From an uncultured Ruminococcus sp. (GTDB lineage: Bacteria > Bacillota > Clostridia > Oscillospirales > Ruminococcaceae), in contig CAMWWG010000070.1 of the NCBI GenBank assembly GCA_947177935.1, positions 1-5,856 on the forward strand: a stretch of DNA of 5,856 bases, given 5' to 3'. Below are positions 3,123 through 5,856 of this stretch, in pieces. Numbering within the stretch: position 1 is the first letter of the stretch; each line of letters begins with the position of its first letter. The translations under genes were made by a program, and so were the position numbers. The notes below the pieces were generated by a model that saw only the letters and a program-made list of their open reading frames with translations, did not search any database and was not told where the DNA came from.

Positions 3123-5771
3123 TTGAAAGGTCTTACGTCAGAACAGGCAGAGGAATACAGAAAACAATATGGCACAAATTCGCTCGTCCAGGTCAGACCG
3201 CCCGGTGCTGTCAGTATTTTTTTCAGTCAGTTCAAAGATGCTATGGTGCTGATTTTGCTGGCGGCTACCGGGATTTCGGCATTACTCGGCGAATGGACGG
3301 ATGCCGTCACAATTGTCGTCATTGTCCTGTTAAACGCAATTCTTGGATTCATCCAGGAATTCCGGACGGAAAAGACGTTGGAAGCACTTCGGCAGATGAC
3401 TGCACCCAGTGCCAAAGTCTGGCGTGATGGAAATTTGCAGGAAATCCCGGCGGAACAGCTCGTTCCGGGGGATCTGATTTCGATTGAGGCAGGAGACTGC
3501 ATCCCGGCGGATTGTTTGTTAATTACAGCAAACCGGCTCTATGCAAATGAATCTGTTCTGACAGGCGAGGCAGAACCAATTGCGAAATTTGCGGGATCTG
3601 TTCATGATGATCTGACCGGACTTCACAAGCCGTATCTGGTCTACAGCGGCACAGCTGTCACCAGAGGCAGCGGCACGGCACAGGTTATTTCTACCGGGAA
3701 ACAGACCCAGATGGGACAGATTTCCGGAATGCTTTCAGAAATTACAAGAACGGAAACGCCTTTGCAGAAACGATTGGGAGAATTGGGCAAAATGCTTGCG
3801 CTGATCTGTATTGGCGTTTGTCTTGCCGTCTTCGGTGCAGGTGTTCTCCGGGGTGAACCGGTCTTTGACATGCTCATGACGGGAATTTCTATCGCAATTG
3901 CAGCAATTCCGGAGGGACTGCCTGCAACAGTCACGATTGCGCTTGCACTCGCTGTCAACCGGATGATGAAACAGAAAGCGCTTGTCAATCGCTTACATAG
4001 CGTGGAAACACTTGGATGTACTTCTGTGATTTGTTCTGACAAAACCGGAACAATCACAGAAAATCGCATGACAGTGACAAAAATCCGGACACTGGAACAA
4101 GAATTTGACGTTACCGGAAATGCATTGAAAATGGATGGGGCAATCCTGGAAAATAATATGCACGTGAATCCCAAGAGCGTCCCGGCACTGGAAAGTTTGC
4201 TGACATGCGCTGTATTATGTAATAATGCGGAATTATCCGGAGATTTTGCAAGCCGGAATCGTGGGGAATTATCCGGACAGGCGAGTTTCACCGCCGTGGG
4301 TGACCCGACGGAAACGGCACTTCTTGTGATGTCCGCAAAGGGCGGTATCACGACGAAAACACTCCCGGAATACACCCGGCTTGCCGAAGAACCGTTTGAC
4401 AGCGACACCAGATCCATGAGTGTACTTGTCCGCAAAGGCAGTCAATCCCGGATTTATACCAAAGGCGCAGTGGATGTGATTCTCAAACGCTGTGATTTTG
4501 TCCGGACGAAAGCCGGTGATGTGGCACTGACGCCGGGGATGCAGAAAAAAATTCTGGAATTTTCTGAAAATTTATCAGAACAGGCGCTCCGTGTGCTTGC
4601 GTTTGCCGAAAAGCAAAATCATACCAATAATTTTAATTCTAATTTTGATTTTCAGCAAACCGGCGGCAGTATGGTTTTCCTGGGACTGACCGGGATGTTA
4701 GATCCGCCACGTCCTGAGGCAAAAGAAGCCATCCGGACTTGTGCAAGCGCATCCGTCCGGACAGTTATGATTACAGGGGATCATAAGAAAACAGCAGCGG
4801 CGATTGCCCGGAAAGCCGGATTGCTCCGGGGCGGCGAAGTCATCACCGGGGATGAACTGGATTTGCTGACGGATACACAACTGGATCAGCGTCTGCCGAA
4901 AATTGCCGTATTTGCAAGGGTGAATCCGTCTCATAAATTAAGATTAGTCCGGGCATTTCAAAGAACCGGGAATATTGTGACGATGACCGGAGACGGTGTC
5001 AATGATGCCCCGGCAATTAAAGAGGCGGATGTCGGCGTTGCCATGGGCATGACCGGGACGGATGTTGCGAAACAGGCGGCGGATGTGATTCTGATGGATG
5101 ATAATCTGGCAACGCTTGTAAGCGCTGTGGAACAGGGACGTGCGATCTATTCCAATATCCGGAAATTTGTCAGATATCTGCTTTCCTGCAATATCGGGGA
5201 AGTTATTACAATGTTCCTGGGGATTTTAATGGGAATGCCTGTTGTATTACTGCCTGTTCAGTTATTATTAGTGAATTTAGCAACAGACGGACTTCCGGCA
5301 ATTGCCCTGGGATTAGAACCGCCGGAAAAGGACATTATGAAGCGACCGCCCCGGAAACCGGATGAAAGTTTTTTTGCCGGGGGACTGCTCAGCAAGATTA
5401 CCTGGCGAGGGATTATGATCGGCTTGTGTACGCTTGGTTCATTCAGCACGGCGCTCCGGTTCGGAGGGACGTTGACCGAGGCAAGGACGTGCGCCCTGTT
5501 CACATTGGTGGTTTCGCAGTTAATTCATGTGTTTGAGTGCAAATCCGAACATGGGACAATTTTCAGCGTGGCATATTTCTCAAACTGGAAGTTAATTTTT
5601 GCGGTACTGTTCTCAGCATTGATGTTAGCAATTACAATCTGGCTACCGCAGGCGCAGGCGATTTTCTCAACAGCGACGATTGCAGGGAATTTATTATATC
5701 AGGCAATTGCATTCTCGTTCGCCGTTCCGGTAATGAGCTCGCTTTTTACAAGCAAGCCGAAAAAAGATTAA
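3123..5771 (+). CDS. P-type calcium-transporting ATPase (P2A, SERCA/PacL/YloB-like)
   Basis: The TTG start at 3123 follows GGGAGGG (3110-3116) by 6 bases. The 882-residue product has the full P2A plan. The A domain has LTGEAEP (TGE 147-149). M4 has the IPEGLP motif (Glu264). The phosphorylation site is CSDKTGT (Asp306). The N domain has GDPTE (393-397) and KGA (447-449). The P domain has TGD (551-553) and TGDGVNDAP (622-630). Ten hydrophobic helices fit M1 about 37-55 through M10 about 851-872. Aligned by eye to SERCA, the calcium ligands in M5 and M6 are kept as Asn690, Glu693, Asn718, Thr721 and Asp722, so export of calcium from the cytoplasm is likely. The M8 glutamate (SERCA Glu908) is Gln799 here, so one site may be altered. 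An Asn-rich insert lies at about 497-510. Manganese transport cannot be excluded. The gene stands alone between two terminators. Confidence 0.95.
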   Translation: MKGLTSEQAEEYRKQYGTNSLVQVRPPGAVSIFFSQFKDAMVLILLAATGISALLGEWTDAVTIVVIVLLNAILGFIQEFRTEKTLEALRQMTAPSAKVWRDGNLQEIPAEQLVPGDLISIEAGDCIPADCLLITANRLYANESVLTGEAEPIAKFAGSVHDDLTGLHKPYLVYSGTAVTRGSGTAQVISTGKQTQMGQISGMLSEITRTETPLQKRLGELGKMLALICIGVCLAVFGAGVLRGEPVFDMLMTGISIAIAAIPEGLPATVTIALALAVNRMMKQKALVNRLHSVETLGCTSVICSDKTGTITENRMTVTKIRTLEQEFDVTGNALKMDGAILENNMHVNPKSVPALESLLTCAVLCNNAELSGDFASRNRGELSGQASFTAVGDPTETALLVMSAKGGITTKTLPEYTRLAEEPFDSDTRSMSVLVRKGSQSRIYTKGAVDVILKRCDFVRTKAGDVALTPGMQKKILEFSENLSEQALRVLAFAEKQNHTNNFNSNFDFQQTGGSMVFLGLTGMLDPPRPEAKEAIRTCASASVRTVMITGDHKKTAAAIARKAGLLRGGEVITGDELDLLTDTQLDQRLPKIAVFARVNPSHKLRLVRAFQRTGNIVTMTGDGVNDAPAIKEADVGVAMGMTGTDVAKQAADVILMDDNLATLVSAVEQGRAIYSNIRKFVRYLLSCNIGEVITMFLGILMGMPVVLLPVQLLLVNLATDGLPAIALGLEPPEKDIMKRPPRKPDESFFAGGLLSKITWRGIMIGLCTLGSFSTALRFGGTLTEARTCALFTLVVSQLIHVFECKSEHGTIFSVAYFSNWKLIFAVLFSALMLAITIWLPQAQAIFSTATIAGNLLYQAIAFSFAVPVMSSLFTSKPKKD

Positions 5772-5802
5772 TGTCATTTCCTTAAAATCTAGTTTCGTTC
5801 AG

Positions 5803-5831
5803 GCTCTCTGTGAAAAACAGAGAGCTTTTTT
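5803..5831 (+). terminator. Intrinsic terminator after the ATPase gene
   Basis: GCTCTCTG (5803-5810) and CAGAGAGC (5818-5825) form a perfect 8-bp stem with a TGAAAAA loop, followed by six T bases (5826-5831). It lies 31 bases after the ATPase stop and supports a single-gene transcript end. Confidence 0.93.
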
Positions 5832-5850
5832 ATACTGGTAAGACAGTATA
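5831..5850. promoter_or_regulatory. Perfect inverted repeat, candidate operator of the next gene
   Basis: TATACTG (5831-5837) and CAGTATA (5844-5850) are exact reverse complements separated by six bases (GTAAGA). The repeat starts at the last T of the ATPase terminator and is not part of that stem. A symmetric site of 20 bases is typical for a dimeric regulator. The spacing CTG-N6-CAG does not fit the E. coli LexA site (CTG-N10-CAG). The gene it would control lies outside the window, so its role cannot be judged. Confidence 0.4.
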
Positions 5851-5856
5851 TTATTT

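Noticed and set aside
3086..3427. 113-codon + strand frame starting before the ATPase gene
   Set aside because: It overlaps the conserved N-terminus of the ATPase in another frame, has no ribosome binding site, and its product shows no recognisable feature.
3641..4435. Open frame of 264 codons on the - strand inside the ATPase gene
   Set aside because: It lies wholly within a fully conserved P-type ATPase reading frame and its product looks like a composition artefact without domain features.
5537..5785. 82-codon + strand frame overlapping the ATPase 3' end
   Set aside because: It is out of frame with the last membrane helices of the ATPase, has no independent ribosome binding site, and ends just before the terminator by chance.

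Overview
The window looks like chromosomal DNA of a low-to-mid GC Firmicute of the class Clostridia, most likely a Ruminococcus-type member of the Oscillospiraceae. This rests on strong AGGAGG-type ribosome binding sites, a consensus sigma-A promoter, GTG and TTG starts, an rpsF-ssb-rpsR operon of Firmicute type, an asparagine-rich SSB linker and a BspA-like leucine-rich-repeat protein. It is a judgement from gene content and style; no 16S or other taxonomic marker is present. No mobile element, CRISPR array, tRNA or rRNA was seen.

Layout, all genes on the + strand. (1) 2-265: end of, or a complete, small two-helix membrane protein that I do not recognise. (2) 327-1454: a 375-residue cytoplasmic-looking LRR_5/BspA-like protein with ten repeats in exact 23-residue register and a different helical C-terminal tail. 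(3) 1474-3021: a self-contained ribosomal/replication operon. It has a consensus promoter with extended -10, a structured leader of about 105 nt, rpsF (30S protein S6), ssb (single-stranded DNA-binding protein), rpsR (zinc-type 30S protein S18) and a strong intrinsic terminator. (4) 3123-5771: a P2A-type calcium-transporting ATPase with its own terminator. (5) 5831-5850: a perfect inverted repeat at the window edge that could be the operator of the next gene.

S6 and S18 bind as a pair to the 16S rRNA platform, and in many bacteria the S6:S18 complex also represses its own operon through the leader mRNA. The rpsF leader here can fold so that the Shine-Dalgarno sequence is paired. Both internal gaps of the operon also carry stem-loops without T-tracts. 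The LRR protein and the ATPase appear to be separate transcription units.

The window is mostly housekeeping, and I found no convincing new multi-gene system. The points most worth a second look are the possible autoregulatory leader, the palindrome lying on the -35 box of the rpsF promoter, the asparagine/tyrosine-rich SSB linker with an atypical C-terminal tip, the LRR protein without a signal peptide, and an excess of the tetranucleotide CCGG.
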